A stretch of DNA of 55,410 bases from a virus. Of this stretch, positions 6,932-15,784 are shown piece after piece. How positions within the stretch are numbered: position 1 is the first letter of the stretch; each line of letters begins with the position of its first letter. Both the position numbers and the translations under genes were made by a program. A model generated the notes under the pieces. It was given only the letters and a program-made list of their open reading frames with translations, was not told the origin of the DNA and made no database searches. Where the stretch lies: positions 1 through 55,410 of the IMG/VR virus record IMGVR_UViG_3300012920_000050, one strand, 5' to 3'.

Positions 6932-7644
6932 ATAATCAAAGCACAATATTAGTAATGGGAAACGGGCCATCCCTAAAGCACATAGACTTCAACAAACTCA
7001 AAGATATCGACACCTTTGGCCTTAATTCTGCATACAGGGCTTATTACAGAATGAACTGGTGGCCAACCTACCATGGTTGCTTTGACTACAGAGTGACAGA
7101 AAGCCATAAAGAAGAGTTTAAGAAGCTAACTCTTGGAAACAACCCAATCAAAAGATTTTTCTACCTACAAAAAGTTAGCGACTCAGAGAGGTTAACTAAA
7201 ATAACACTGAACAGATCTTCTGGAAGCTTTTCCCAGGGCCCTATTTGGCAAAACAGCGAAACTGATTTTGATAAATTTAACGACGGAGGCAACTCAGGAG
7301 TTAACGCTTGCAGAGTCTCTGTATGCATGGGGTATAAAAGAATTATACTTGCTGGAGTAGATTGTAATTATCAGGAAATAATAGATGGTGCAAGCTTAAA
7401 AAAAACCGGAACCTCAGACTTTCTACAAATGGAAAAAACCCCAGAAGTTAATCCCAATTACTGGTTTGACGACTACCAACAAAAAGGAGATATTTTTAAC
7501 GTACCAAGAACAAATGTCTTCCAGAGACCTGGGTGGGAAACCCTTTCTAGGCAAGCTAAAAATGAAGGTATTGAAATAATAAATTGCAGCAAAGGAACCA
7601 AACTTACATGTTTTCCAATAAAAGATATTAAAGAGGTGATCTAA
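6928..7644 (+). CDS. GT42/DUF115-like transferase (sialyltransferase-like fold)
   Basis: 238 residues. The N-terminus ILVMGNGPSLKHIDF (residues 7-21) carries the GNGPSL signature shared by GT42 bacterial sialyltransferases and the DUF115 motility-accessory family. Around residues 120-148, GNSGVNACRVSVCMGYKRII followed by AGVDCNY matches the second conserved block. GT42 enzymes use CMP-activated nonulosonic acids. This fits the CMP-sugar synthetase gene 1.6 kb downstream in the same operon. Whether the acceptor is a glycan or a protein is unknown. Confidence 0.6.
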   Translation: MNNQSTILVMGNGPSLKHIDFNKLKDIDTFGLNSAYRAYYRMNWWPTYHGCFDYRVTESHKEEFKKLTLGNNPIKRFFYLQKVSDSERLTKITLNRSSGSFSQGPIWQNSETDFDKFNDGGNSGVNACRVSVCMGYKRIILAGVDCNYQEIIDGASLKKTGTSDFLQMEKTPEVNPNYWFDDYQQKGDIFNVPRTNVFQRPGWETLSRQAKNEGIEIINCSKGTKLTCFPIKDIKEVI

Positions 7645-7648
7645 GCCT

Positions 7649-8632
7649 ATGAGGATTATAATAAAAAGAAAGAAAAAAGTTAAGGCTGAAGAAAAACCGC
7701 CACCACAAAAAAATAATACAAAAACAAAAAAAGATAAAAAACCAAAGAAAGTCGCCCCAAAGAAGGAGAAAAAAAATAAAATTTTACATAATCCATCAAA
7801 AAGGAAATATAATTCAAAAGACCTAAGTAACTTTTCTATAATAATACCATTTAGACATACAAAATTAAGAGAAAGGCTACTTTATAAAGTATTGGAATTT
7901 CTTAGAAAAAACTTTGACCCCGAGATCATAATCGCAGAGCATGACTATAAACAAAACATAAATAAGTCAGATATAGAAAAAAAATTTAATGTAAAATATT
8001 TTTTTATAAAAGCCGAAAAAGATGAACTATTCGACAGAACGGGTTGCCTAAATTTTTTAATACAAAAAACTTCAACGCAAGTAGTATTTAATCACGATTC
8101 AGATTGCATACTAGACCCAAGCTGCTACCTGTTAGCTAAAGATTTAATTCTAGCAAACAAATATGATGTAGTAATACCTTATTGCGGAGAAGGTTTTAAT
8201 GTTTCTGAAAATTTTGAAATGAATGGTTCAGACAAAAACATACTTTACTTGAGGTGGGAATGTGCAAGAGGAGGAATTATTGCCATTGATAGAGAAAAAT
8301 ACATAAAAGCAGGAATGGAAAATCCAAAAATAAAATCCTGGGGCTTCGAAGATTTTGAAAGAATTTATAGATTCTCAAAATTACGATATAGGATATGCGC
8401 AACAAAGCTTCCAGAGGTTTCTCACTTTTCGGAAAAGTTTTTTAAAAAGAAATACCTATACCACTTCGACCACGACTCCGATAGAGACGAAAACAGCAAC
8501 AAGAATCCGCATATAGAATCCAATGAAAAGATCTCGAATAAAATCAGGTCCATGAGCAGAGCAAGTCTCCAAAAAGAAATAGACTCTTGGTTAGGGAAAA
8601 ACAAACCTGAAGCACAATTCAAATTTAAATGA
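7649..8632 (+). CDS. Galactosyltransferase-like GT-A enzyme with Lys-rich N-terminus
   Basis: 327 residues. Residues 1-55 are a Lys/Pro-rich, probably disordered tail. The catalytic part starts with FSIIIPFRHTKLRERLL (about 62-78), has the DxD-type HDSD (149-152) in VVFNHDSDCILD, and WGFEDFE (231-237), which resembles the WGxEDxE catalytic loop of GT7-C/chondroitin-polymerase-type enzymes. The gene has the strongest Shine-Dalgarno of the cassette (AGAGGTGATC) and a 4-nt gap after the previous gene. The basic tail could hold the enzyme to nucleic acid or to acidic glycan. Confidence 0.65.
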   Translation: MRIIIKRKKKVKAEEKPPPQKNNTKTKKDKKPKKVAPKKEKKNKILHNPSKRKYNSKDLSNFSIIIPFRHTKLRERLLYKVLEFLRKNFDPEIIIAEHDYKQNINKSDIEKKFNVKYFFIKAEKDELFDRTGCLNFLIQKTSTQVVFNHDSDCILDPSCYLLAKDLILANKYDVVIPYCGEGFNVSENFEMNGSDKNILYLRWECARGGIIAIDREKYIKAGMENPKIKSWGFEDFERIYRFSKLRYRICATKLPEVSHFSEKFFKKKYLYHFDHDSDRDENSNKNPHIESNEKISNKIRSMSRASLQKEIDSWLGKNKPEAQFKFK

Positions 8633-9297
8633 AAATTTTAATATTTACAGACTCAAGAGGAAACCATAAAGCAACATTTAGAGAAAGTCTTATTTTTCCC
8701 GAAAAATTATCAAACGAATACTCCTGTGATCTACATCTATGCCCATATAAATGGACAACAACATTTGATTTTATAAAACTTATCGAAGAAAGCAAAATCA
8801 ACCCAAATATATACGATAGAATTATATTGTATACCGGAGTTGTAGAGTTTTCGCCAAGAAACATGTCAAACTTTAAAGAATGTATGTCAGATAAAATAGT
8901 TTTCTTAAAGTCTTTCCTGGGAGAGTATCTCGATTTAAAAACTAAATACGAAACAAGGTATAGAAACGAAGAAACAAAAAGCCTTGTAACCATAAAGGCC
9001 TACGAGAATAAAGTGATACCTTACTTACAACAACTCAATGAAAAGCTGATACTGATTAACACCAATAATATCGCAAAAAACTGGGAAGGAAATTATATAA
9101 AAGTAAATCCAGAAGGTAGACCTAAAAATATAGATATAGTCGGCAAATACTCCGAAAAAACTTTGGGAAAATTTGACAGACTCGTCGATCTACTAAAATG
9201 GAATGAGGGCGAAATAAAAAAATATACAGTAGATAATATGCACCTGACCCATGCAGGATCAGAATATATCTACAATGAAATATTAAAATATTTATAA
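8629..9297 (+). CDS. SGNH/GDSL-family hydrolase (candidate sugar O-acyl esterase/transferase)
   Basis: 222 residues. The N-terminus MKILIFTDSRG places the catalytic Ser9 in a TDSRG block I. The C-terminus DNMHLTHAG supplies the Asp202-x-x-His205 dyad of block V. LYTGVVEF near the middle replaces the usual GxND block, so the oxyanion residues look atypical. SGNH enzymes in polysaccharide loci add or remove O-acetyl groups. ATGA overlap with the previous gene indicates translational coupling. Substrate unknown. Confidence 0.6.
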   Translation: MKILIFTDSRGNHKATFRESLIFPEKLSNEYSCDLHLCPYKWTTTFDFIKLIEESKINPNIYDRIILYTGVVEFSPRNMSNFKECMSDKIVFLKSFLGEYLDLKTKYETRYRNEETKSLVTIKAYENKVIPYLQQLNEKLILINTNNIAKNWEGNYIKVNPEGRPKNIDIVGKYSEKTLGKFDRLVDLLKWNEGEIKKYTVDNMHLTHAGSEYIYNEILKYL

Positions 9298-9926
9298 TGA
9301 TAGTATATATACCAATCAAAAACAACTCTCAAAGAGTTCCTTTAAAAAATTTTAGAGAATTTAAAGGAAAACCTTTATGGGAAAATACGGTTGACAAACT
9401 TGAGGATTTTAATGTATTCATCGACACAGACTCAGATGAAATTATAAAAAAATGTAAACAGAAAAAATGGATTACATGCTTCCCAAGAAGAAGACACCTA
9501 ATAGGAGACAGCGTTTCTGTAGTAGATCTTTTAAAAAATTTTGTTGACCAATTCTCAATAAACGAGCCCATATGCCAGATACATGTAACATCCCCTTTCC
9601 TGAACCCAGATCACATCAAGTTCGCAGGTCTTAAAATTAATAAAGATGGATACGATTCGGTATTTTCTGCAGATCGAGTACAGAATAGATTCTGGAGAAA
9701 AGAAGAATACGGATATTGCCCGATAAATCATAACCCGATGAAACTAGAACAAACGCAAGACTTACCTATCTACTATATGGAAAACTCCTATCTATACGCT
9801 TTTCAACCAAAAGTTCTTGATTTTAATAACAGAATAGGTTATAATCCATATATTATGGAAATAGGCTTTCCGTACAACCTAGATATAGACACAGAAGAAG
9901 ACTGGAAGCTAGTAAATATAATATGA
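9297..9926 (+). CDS. CMP-sugar synthetase (acylneuraminate/KDO cytidylyltransferase-like)
   Basis: 209 residues. The N-terminal IPIKNNSQRVPLKNFREFKG matches the CTP-binding loop IPARxGSKRxPxKNxxxxxGKP. FIDTDSDEI (about 41-49), the QIHVTSPF block (TSPF) and the C-terminal NLDIDTEEDW also fit CTP_transf_3 proteins such as NeuA and KdsB. The reaction is CTP plus a 2-keto-3-deoxy sugar acid giving the CMP-sugar and pyrophosphate. The start overlaps the previous stop (TAATG). Together with the aldolase encoded next, it points to an acidic ulosonic-type sugar. The exact sugar is not determined. Confidence 0.75.
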   Translation: MIVYIPIKNNSQRVPLKNFREFKGKPLWENTVDKLEDFNVFIDTDSDEIIKKCKQKKWITCFPRRRHLIGDSVSVVDLLKNFVDQFSINEPICQIHVTSPFLNPDHIKFAGLKINKDGYDSVFSADRVQNRFWRKEEYGYCPINHNPMKLEQTQDLPIYYMENSYLYAFQPKVLDFNNRIGYNPYIMEIGFPYNLDIDTEEDWKLVNII

Positions 9927-10630
9927 AATTTCTTTGGCAACAAATACCATCACCACTAATAACAGAGATTTTTTGCTCATCTTCCTTCGACGGAGTTATT
10001 CTTGACCTAGAGCACGGGCACTTTAATAATGAAACGCTCTACTCATGCATACAAACAGGAACGCTTATGCAAAAAAAAATTTTAGCAAGGTTTGCTCATC
10101 TCGATAGGCAAAAAATCAGAATGTGCCTCGACGCAAATATATCAGGCGTAATACTTTCGACGGTAGAAAATTCAACCCAAGCAGAAGAGTTTTACAACTA
10201 CTGCATTTATCCTCCATCGAGAGGAGAAAAAGGCAAAGGAACTAGAGGTCAAGGGCTAGTAAGAGAAAACCTATGGGGAGAAAAAAAACTAACACAAAGA
10301 AGGCCAATTATAATACCTCAAATAGAGACACTAAAAGGTGTCGACTCTATATCTAGCATTTCAAAAATAAACTTTGATTATTATTTAGTGGGACCATACG
10401 ATCTATCGGCAAGCTTAGGAGATGTAGGAAACTTAGAAAGCCCCCAGTTTAAATCATGCATGAAAAAATTAGAAAAAATTATTGGACAAAAAATGGGCTT
10501 TCATATACCTTCTAAAGTTAACGAAAAGCTTAAAGATTTTAAAAACTACCCGTTTTTGGCCCTAGGAATGGATACTACGTTTATAATAGAAAAAATTAAT
10601 GAGACAGTAGATATAACACAACATGATTAA
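9923..10630 (+). CDS. HpcH/HpaI-family pyruvate aldolase
   Basis: 235 residues with the TIM-barrel signature of class II HpcH/HpaI aldolases. GVILDLEHGHFN supplies the catalytic Asp/His region, ILARFAHLD the carboxylate-binding Arg, PQIETLKGV the metal-binding Glu, and VGPYDLSASLG the second metal ligand Asp. These enzymes add pyruvate to an aldehyde to give a 2-keto-3-deoxy (or 4-hydroxy-2-keto) acid. Next to a CMP-ulosonate synthetase, it could make the sugar acid that is then activated. It overlaps both neighbours (4 and 8 nt). Confidence 0.75.
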   Translation: MKFLWQQIPSPLITEIFCSSSFDGVILDLEHGHFNNETLYSCIQTGTLMQKKILARFAHLDRQKIRMCLDANISGVILSTVENSTQAEEFYNYCIYPPSRGEKGKGTRGQGLVRENLWGEKKLTQRRPIIIPQIETLKGVDSISSISKINFDYYLVGPYDLSASLGDVGNLESPQFKSCMKKLEKIIGQKMGFHIPSKVNEKLKDFKNYPFLALGMDTTFIIEKINETVDITQHD

Positions 10631-11996
10631 ATTAATAATATTTGATCTAGATGGAGTATTGGTTGATTCAAAGAAGCTTCACTTTGACGCCCTAGATAAG
10701 GCTTTATCGTTAATTGGAGAAGAATATAAAATTAACTACCAAGAGCATTTGACCTCATACGACGGCCTATCAACCAACAAAAAATTAAAAATGCTATGCG
10801 AAACAAAAAATTTTCCAAGAAATGAAATAGGTAACACATGGAAAGCTAAACAAAAAATTACATTAAAAATAATAGATAATTTCACAGTTGACGAAAGAAT
10901 ACAAAAAATATTTAAAAAACTAAAATCAGAAGGCTTCATTATTGCCTGCGCAACAAACTCTATCAGGGAAACAGCAAAACTTCAGCTTATTAGAAAAGGC
11001 TTCATGGAATATATAGACTTTCTATATTCGAACCAAGACGTAAACAATCCAAAACCAAATGCCGAGATATACATGAGGTGCATGATTAAGGCTGGAGTTA
11101 GCCCTGACGAAACACTTATCATAGAAGACTCCCATGTGGGCAGGCAAGGAGCAATCAGAAGCGGTGGCGTGTTGTGTGCTGTAGAAAATCCAGAAGATTT
11201 GACTTATAATAAAATTAAAAAAACAATCTCAAAGGCACAAAACAATACCTCAAAACCTAAATGGAGCTCAGATAAAATGAACGTTTTAATTCCCATGGCT
11301 GGAGCAGGATCCAGATTCGAACAAGCGGGATATACTTTTCCCAAGCCGTTAATAGATGTTAACGGTAAGCCAATGATTCAAAGGGTTGTCGAGAATATAA
11401 ATATTGACGCAACTCATATTTTTATAGTTCAAAAATCTCATTACGAAAAATATTCACTACAGCATACCTTAAATTTAATATCGCCAGACTGCAAAATAGT
11501 CCAAGTGGATGGGGTAACTGAGGGAGCGGCGTGCACAACTCTTTTAGCTAAAGAATATATTAACAATGACGACCCACTCGTTTTAGCAAATTCAGATCAA
11601 TACGTAGACTGGGACAGTAGCCAGTACATGTATTCATGCATGACGGATGATATTGATGGCTCCATACTCACATTTAACTCAACGCACCCCAAATGGAGTT
11701 ATGCAAAAACCAATAAACAAGATTTCGTCGTTGAAGTTGCAGAAAAAAAACCTATCAGCAAAAATGCGACAGTAGGAATTTATTTCTGGAAAAAAGGAAA
11801 AGATTATGTTGATTGCGCAGAATCTATGATTTCAAAAAATATCAGAGTCAACAATGAGTTTTATGTGTGCCCAGTTTATAATGAAGCTATTTTAAGGAAC
11901 GCCAAAATCAAAACATTTCATATTGAAAAAATGTGGGGGCTAGGAACTCCTGAAGATTTAGATACATTTTTAAAGCATGATATTAATAGCTCATAG
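10623..11996 (+). CDS. Bifunctional HAD phosphatase - sugar nucleotidyltransferase fusion
   Basis: 457 residues in two domains. Residues 1-205 are a beta-phosphoglucomutase-like HAD phosphatase: motif I IIFDLDGVLVDS, motif II ACATNS, motif III NPKPNAEIY, motif IV IIEDSHVG. Residues about 218-457 are a GT-A-like nucleotidyltransferase with NVLIPMAGAGSRFEQAG, then FPKPLIDVNGKPMIQ, and LANSDQYVDW as metal site. The order suggests dephosphorylation of a sugar phosphate and NTP-dependent activation on one chain, or two steps of one pathway. Such fusions occur in polysaccharide loci. It overlaps the next gene by 20 nt. Confidence 0.8.
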   Translation: MIKLIIFDLDGVLVDSKKLHFDALDKALSLIGEEYKINYQEHLTSYDGLSTNKKLKMLCETKNFPRNEIGNTWKAKQKITLKIIDNFTVDERIQKIFKKLKSEGFIIACATNSIRETAKLQLIRKGFMEYIDFLYSNQDVNNPKPNAEIYMRCMIKAGVSPDETLIIEDSHVGRQGAIRSGGVLCAVENPEDLTYNKIKKTISKAQNNTSKPKWSSDKMNVLIPMAGAGSRFEQAGYTFPKPLIDVNGKPMIQRVVENINIDATHIFIVQKSHYEKYSLQHTLNLISPDCKIVQVDGVTEGAACTTLLAKEYINNDDPLVLANSDQYVDWDSSQYMYSCMTDDIDGSILTFNSTHPKWSYAKTNKQDFVVEVAEKKPISKNATVGIYFWKKGKDYVDCAESMISKNIRVNNEFYVCPVYNEAILRNAKIKTFHIEKMWGLGTPEDLDTFLKHDINSS

Positions 11997-12399
11997 AGGA
12001 AATTTTTCTGGGCCAAACCCCGAGAGAGAAAATACCATAGAGTATATACAAGAAGCCTTAGACCTTGGATACGAAGTAGAAATTGATATCTGGGGAAGAA
12101 ATCAACTCTGGCTCGGACACGACAAACCAGAAAATCCATGTCCAATTAGCTTCTTGATGAAAAACAGAAAAAAATTGTGGATACATTGCAAAAACCTAGA
12201 GGCAATGCATACCCTTAGAGAGTTTCCGTCTTTAAATTTTTTCTGGCACGAAGAAGACAAATTTACATTAACGTCTCAAAGATTTATATGGACCTACCCA
12301 GGCAATAGAGTGTGCAATAAAAGTGTAATAGTAATGCGCGACATTAAAGAGCATGACGGAAAAATATGCTTTGGTATATGTGCGGATTACTTAAAATGA
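11977..12399 (+). CDS. Minimal glycerophosphodiester phosphodiesterase-like protein
   Basis: 140 residues. The start MILIAHRGN...NPERENTIEYIQEALDLG is the GDPD HRG-x(n)-ENT signature, followed by VEIDIW (the Glu/Asp metal ligands) and WLGHD (second catalytic His). The usual GDPD domain is about 230-250 residues; this protein ends after roughly half of the barrel, yet it reads as an intact compact ORF with WIHCKNLEAM and FFWHEEDKFTL blocks. It might cleave phosphodiester-linked glycan or teichoic-type substituents. Activity of so short a form is uncertain. Confidence 0.65.
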   Translation: MILIAHRGNFSGPNPERENTIEYIQEALDLGYEVEIDIWGRNQLWLGHDKPENPCPISFLMKNRKKLWIHCKNLEAMHTLREFPSLNFFWHEEDKFTLTSQRFIWTYPGNRVCNKSVIVMRDIKEHDGKICFGICADYLK

Positions 12400-13271
12400 A
12401 CAATATTCTTTTAGACTACTTTACTAAAGAAAATGACAGGCTATTCCTAGACTACTTCAGTCACAACGAACACATACCTACATGGAAAAGAGATCTATAC
12501 AAATTACAAAAAAACCTATTACCAAAACTGCAAGAGTTAGAAAATAAGCTCTCTATAATAATTCAAGGCCCACTAAACACCAGATCTTTAAAGACAATAC
12601 CCCATTACCTCAGATACGGAGAGGTGGTCGTCTCGTGTTGGGATACAGACAATCAGGATACATTAAAACCTTATTTAGACAAAATAAAATTAGTAGTAAA
12701 TAAATACAAAGACGTAAACAGATATCCCTCTAGACCAGGATCGCAGGCACCATGGATTTTTCAACACCACACAACCTTAAACGGACTCAAAGAAGCTAAA
12801 GGAACTCTGGCGATCAAAGTAAGATCTGACGAGAGCTTCCCTATATTAGATCCGATTATCAGGAAAATGAGGCAAAACAGAGACACAATAAATCCAGAAA
12901 CAGGGACTTGCAATTGGCATAAAATAGTAACCTCCAATATCTATTTCAGGTACGACAGAGAGAAGAAATTTCACCCATCAGATCATATAATTGGCGGAAA
13001 CAGAAAAAGAATGATTTCTGTCTTTGAAAGAGCGGAAAGATTATGTAAATCAAAACTAGAAATACCCTTTCCAGAACAACTACTTTGCAAATGCGTATTA
13101 GAAACATACAGAGATTCATTCAACTATAGTAAATCTAAAGAATTAATGAAAAAGCATTTCGATATAATAAGAATACGAGATTTACCCAACCACATATGGA
13201 CCTCTAGCTATAGAAAATATGACGCCCTATACTCAGAAGAGGATTGGTGTCACGATATAAATAAAATTTAA
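12396..13271 (+). CDS. WavE-like lipopolysaccharide-synthesis glycosyltransferase
   Basis: 291 residues from ATG 12396, which overlaps the previous stop (ATGA); an extension to 12366 lies inside the upstream gene. Residues about 52-60 read LSIIIQGPL, followed by EVVVSCWDTD and later LAIKVRSDESFP. This is the QGP / S-x-W / R-x-D arrangement of WavE-family LPS synthesis proteins. It is probably a GT-A-like transferase acting on surface glycan, and the last gene of the first cassette block before a 52-nt gap. Confidence 0.65.
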   Translation: MNNILLDYFTKENDRLFLDYFSHNEHIPTWKRDLYKLQKNLLPKLQELENKLSIIIQGPLNTRSLKTIPHYLRYGEVVVSCWDTDNQDTLKPYLDKIKLVVNKYKDVNRYPSRPGSQAPWIFQHHTTLNGLKEAKGTLAIKVRSDESFPILDPIIRKMRQNRDTINPETGTCNWHKIVTSNIYFRYDREKKFHPSDHIIGGNRKRMISVFERAERLCKSKLEIPFPEQLLCKCVLETYRDSFNYSKSKELMKKHFDIIRIRDLPNHIWTSSYRKYDALYSEEDWCHDINKI

Positions 13272-13278
13272 ATATGGC

Positions 13279-13306
13279 TTGATTTTTAATAATTTGTTTC
13301 TATTAT
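13279..13306 (+). promoter_or_regulatory. Possible internal sigma-70 promoter
   Basis: TTGATT (13279-13284), 16-bp spacer, TATTAT (13301-13306), in one of the few gaps of the rightward operon. The start site would be 10-15 nt before the ATG at 13324. It would give the PC4/Whirly-like and recombination genes extra transcription. Weaker than the two divergent early promoters. Confidence 0.45.
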
Positions 13307-13323
13307 CTAGAAAACAAAAGATC

Positions 13324-13860
13324 ATGTCATTAACACTATATAAACCAAACAGCAAAAACTTAGGCTGTGCATTTAGTTTTCGAGCAGGAATAAACAAAAA
13401 CAAAGAGCCCACAATTTATGTTAGCGCGATCCAACAATTTAGCTGGGACAGTTCAAAAAAAACAGGAAACTTTTCCGGGAATCGAGACAACCCAGACAAA
13501 AACATAAATATAAAATTTAATGAATTTGAAATAGGAGGAATACTCAGTGCTTTTAAAAACAGGCACGAGTATTCAACCTTTCACGCATTCGATGATAACA
13601 AAACCTCAATCAAATTAACGCCCTGGGATAAACCAAACAAAAATGGAGGAACTCTACCTGCTTTCGGAATTGTTTTATCCAGAAACGGAAATCAAGTATT
13701 TAAACTTCCTCTAGAACCGGGCGAAGTCGAGGCAGTCTCTCATTTTTTTAAGTCATTTTTTAGCGATTTATTTTCTCACAGAAAAAGAGAAGAAATTAAG
13801 GCCCGAAAAAACCTAAAAGAAAAGCAAGAGAATAAAAATTCCGAAGACGCTCCATTTTAA
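13324..13860 (+). CDS. Putative ssDNA-binding protein, PC4/Whirly-like with SSB-type tail
   Basis: 178 residues from ATG 13324 (MSLTLYKPNSKNLGCAFSF...); the frame is open a little further upstream, but only from a TTG inside the gap. Alternating strands followed by the amphipathic block LPLEPGEVEAVSHFFKSFF (about 128-146) resemble the strand-helix plan of PC4/Whirly ssDNA-binding proteins. A Lys/Glu-rich linker then leads to the terminal NSEDAPF, close to the acidic DDIPF-like tip of SSBs and of the phage's own SSB (EFADIPF). The tail is clear; the fold assignment is tentative. Confidence 0.5.
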   Translation: MSLTLYKPNSKNLGCAFSFRAGINKNKEPTIYVSAIQQFSWDSSKKTGNFSGNRDNPDKNINIKFNEFEIGGILSAFKNRHEYSTFHAFDDNKTSIKLTPWDKPNKNGGTLPAFGIVLSRNGNQVFKLPLEPGEVEAVSHFFKSFFSDLFSHRKREEIKARKNLKEKQENKNSEDAPF

Positions 13861-13861
13861 T

Positions 13862-15784
13862 ATGCGTAAAAAAAAAATACTAATTCACAGCAATCATTGC
13901 AAAGCTTTCACAGGCTTCGGGAAACACACTAAAAATATATTAATTCACTTGTATAAAACAGGAAAGTATGAGATCATTGAACTTTCAAACGGGAGAAGAA
14001 AAGGCGATCCTGAATTAAAAAACCTTCCATGGAAATGCGAAGGCTCTTTGCCAAACAGCAGAACCCTTCTTGAAAAAATGAACAAAGATCCAGCCTTAGC
14101 GCGGAGCGCTGGATACGGAGGTCAAACCATAGATGAAGTAATTAAAGAAGAAAAGCCTGACGTCTACATAGGAATAGAAGATATCTGGGCCTTTTCAGGA
14201 TATACAGAAAGAAACTGGTGGAACAAGATAAACTGCATGGTATGGACCACCCTAGACAGCTTACCGATACTACCTGAAGCAGTAAAAGTTGCTCCAGAAA
14301 TAAAAAACTTTTATACATGGGCGCATTTTGCAGAAAAAGAAATGAACAAACTAGGTCACTCTCATGTTAAAACTTTACACGGAGCATTAGATACAGAAAA
14401 CTTTTATAAGCTAGACAGTGAAAAAAGAAATAATCTAAGAAAAAAATTTAATCTAGAAAAAGATTTTGTTATAGGTTTTGTTTTCAGAAACCAACTAAGG
14501 AAAAGCGTGCCCAACATACTTGAGGGTTTCAAGATATTTTGTAAGCAAAACCCAGAAGCAACCCCAAAACTCTTACTGCATACCCACTGGCAAGAAGGCT
14601 GGGACATACCCAGACTAATAAAAGAAAAAGGTATCGACAACTCAAAAGTTCTAACCACTTACGTCTGTAAAAAATGTGGCAAATACGAAGTGAAACCATT
14701 TGAGGGAGAAACAAAGGAAGAGGGAGAAAACAAAGACTGTAGTTTTTGTGGCTCAAAAAAAAGCCAAGTCACTTCCAGCGTAAAAAACGGAGTAAACGAA
14801 CCTCAGCTAAATGAAATATACAACCTCATGGATGTATACTGCCACCCCTTTACTAGCGGCGGACAAGAAATACCAATACAAGAAGCTAAACTCACAGAAC
14901 TTATTACCCTAGTAACAAATTACAGCTGCGGAGAGGACTGTTGCGGAGAAGGGACAGGAGGGTTACCATTAAGTTGGACAGAGTACCGCGAACCCGGAAC
15001 TCAATTCATAAAAGCCAGCACAAACCCAGAAAATATCGCCTTTCAATTAAGGAAAGTTTTTAATATGACGTCCCAAAAGAAAGTCAGCATGGGTAAGCAG
15101 GCCAGAGAATTTGCAATTAAAAATTACAGCATAGAATCGGTTTGTGGTAAACTGGAAAAAATTATTGATGAAATGCCTGATGTCGACTGGGATTTTGACT
15201 TTTCTAAAGAAAAAAAAGATCCGCACTATACACCCGATAATAATCAAAAGGATTCGGACTGGGTAATAGATATATACAAAAATATATTAAAATTAGACAT
15301 AAAAGAAAAAGAAGAAGGTTACGAACACTGGATGAAGAAACTTAAAGAAGGCGTTTCAAGAAAAGATGTCCTAAAATATTTCAAGCAGGTAGCTCTAGAA
15401 GATAACAAGAAACATAATCCAACCAAATTTGAAGACATATTAAGCAAAGAAGATGAAGGGAAAAGAATATTAATATCAATGCCTCAAAGCATTGGGGACG
15501 TTTATCTATGCACCTCCTTATTGAAAAACATGAAAAAAACCTACCCAGAATACAACATTTATTTTGCAACAAAACCAGAATACTTTGAAATATTAGACGG
15601 AAACCCTTATATACATAAAGTCATACCGTATGACAAAGGCCTGGACAACCTTCCTGCCATGGAAGGGCAAGCAGAACATAAAGGGTATTTCGAAATAGCT
15701 TTTCTTCCATTTGTGGGAACTCAAAGATTTTTAAATTATATGCACAACGGAAAAGACAAAATTCAATTCGACCTATGCACCTAG
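13862..15784 (+). CDS. Multidomain glycosyltransferase: GT4 + zinc ribbon + DUF4214-like + N-terminal half of GT9
   Basis: 640 residues. Residues 1-440 are a GT4 enzyme (HSNHCKAFTGFGKHTKNI at the start, GFVFRNQLRKSVPNIL at the second domain, GGQEIPIQEAK as the E-x-E donor loop). A four-cysteine zinc ribbon (CKKCGKY...CSFCG, about 268-300) is inserted in the second domain. About 463-515 (DSDWVIDIYKNILKLDIKEK...) resembles DUF4214. About 533-640 is the N-terminal half of a GT9 enzyme (RILISMPQSIGDVYLCTSLL). The ORF stops at 15782-15784 exactly where the GT9 C-terminal half continues in another frame in the next ORF. Either a frameshifted fusion or a two-chain enzyme. Confidence 0.7.
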   Translation: MRKKKILIHSNHCKAFTGFGKHTKNILIHLYKTGKYEIIELSNGRRKGDPELKNLPWKCEGSLPNSRTLLEKMNKDPALARSAGYGGQTIDEVIKEEKPDVYIGIEDIWAFSGYTERNWWNKINCMVWTTLDSLPILPEAVKVAPEIKNFYTWAHFAEKEMNKLGHSHVKTLHGALDTENFYKLDSEKRNNLRKKFNLEKDFVIGFVFRNQLRKSVPNILEGFKIFCKQNPEATPKLLLHTHWQEGWDIPRLIKEKGIDNSKVLTTYVCKKCGKYEVKPFEGETKEEGENKDCSFCGSKKSQVTSSVKNGVNEPQLNEIYNLMDVYCHPFTSGGQEIPIQEAKLTELITLVTNYSCGEDCCGEGTGGLPLSWTEYREPGTQFIKASTNPENIAFQLRKVFNMTSQKKVSMGKQAREFAIKNYSIESVCGKLEKIIDEMPDVDWDFDFSKEKKDPHYTPDNNQKDSDWVIDIYKNILKLDIKEKEEGYEHWMKKLKEGVSRKDVLKYFKQVALEDNKKHNPTKFEDILSKEDEGKRILISMPQSIGDVYLCTSLLKNMKKTYPEYNIYFATKPEYFEILDGNPYIHKVIPYDKGLDNLPAMEGQAEHKGYFEIAFLPFVGTQRFLNYMHNGKDKIQFDLCT

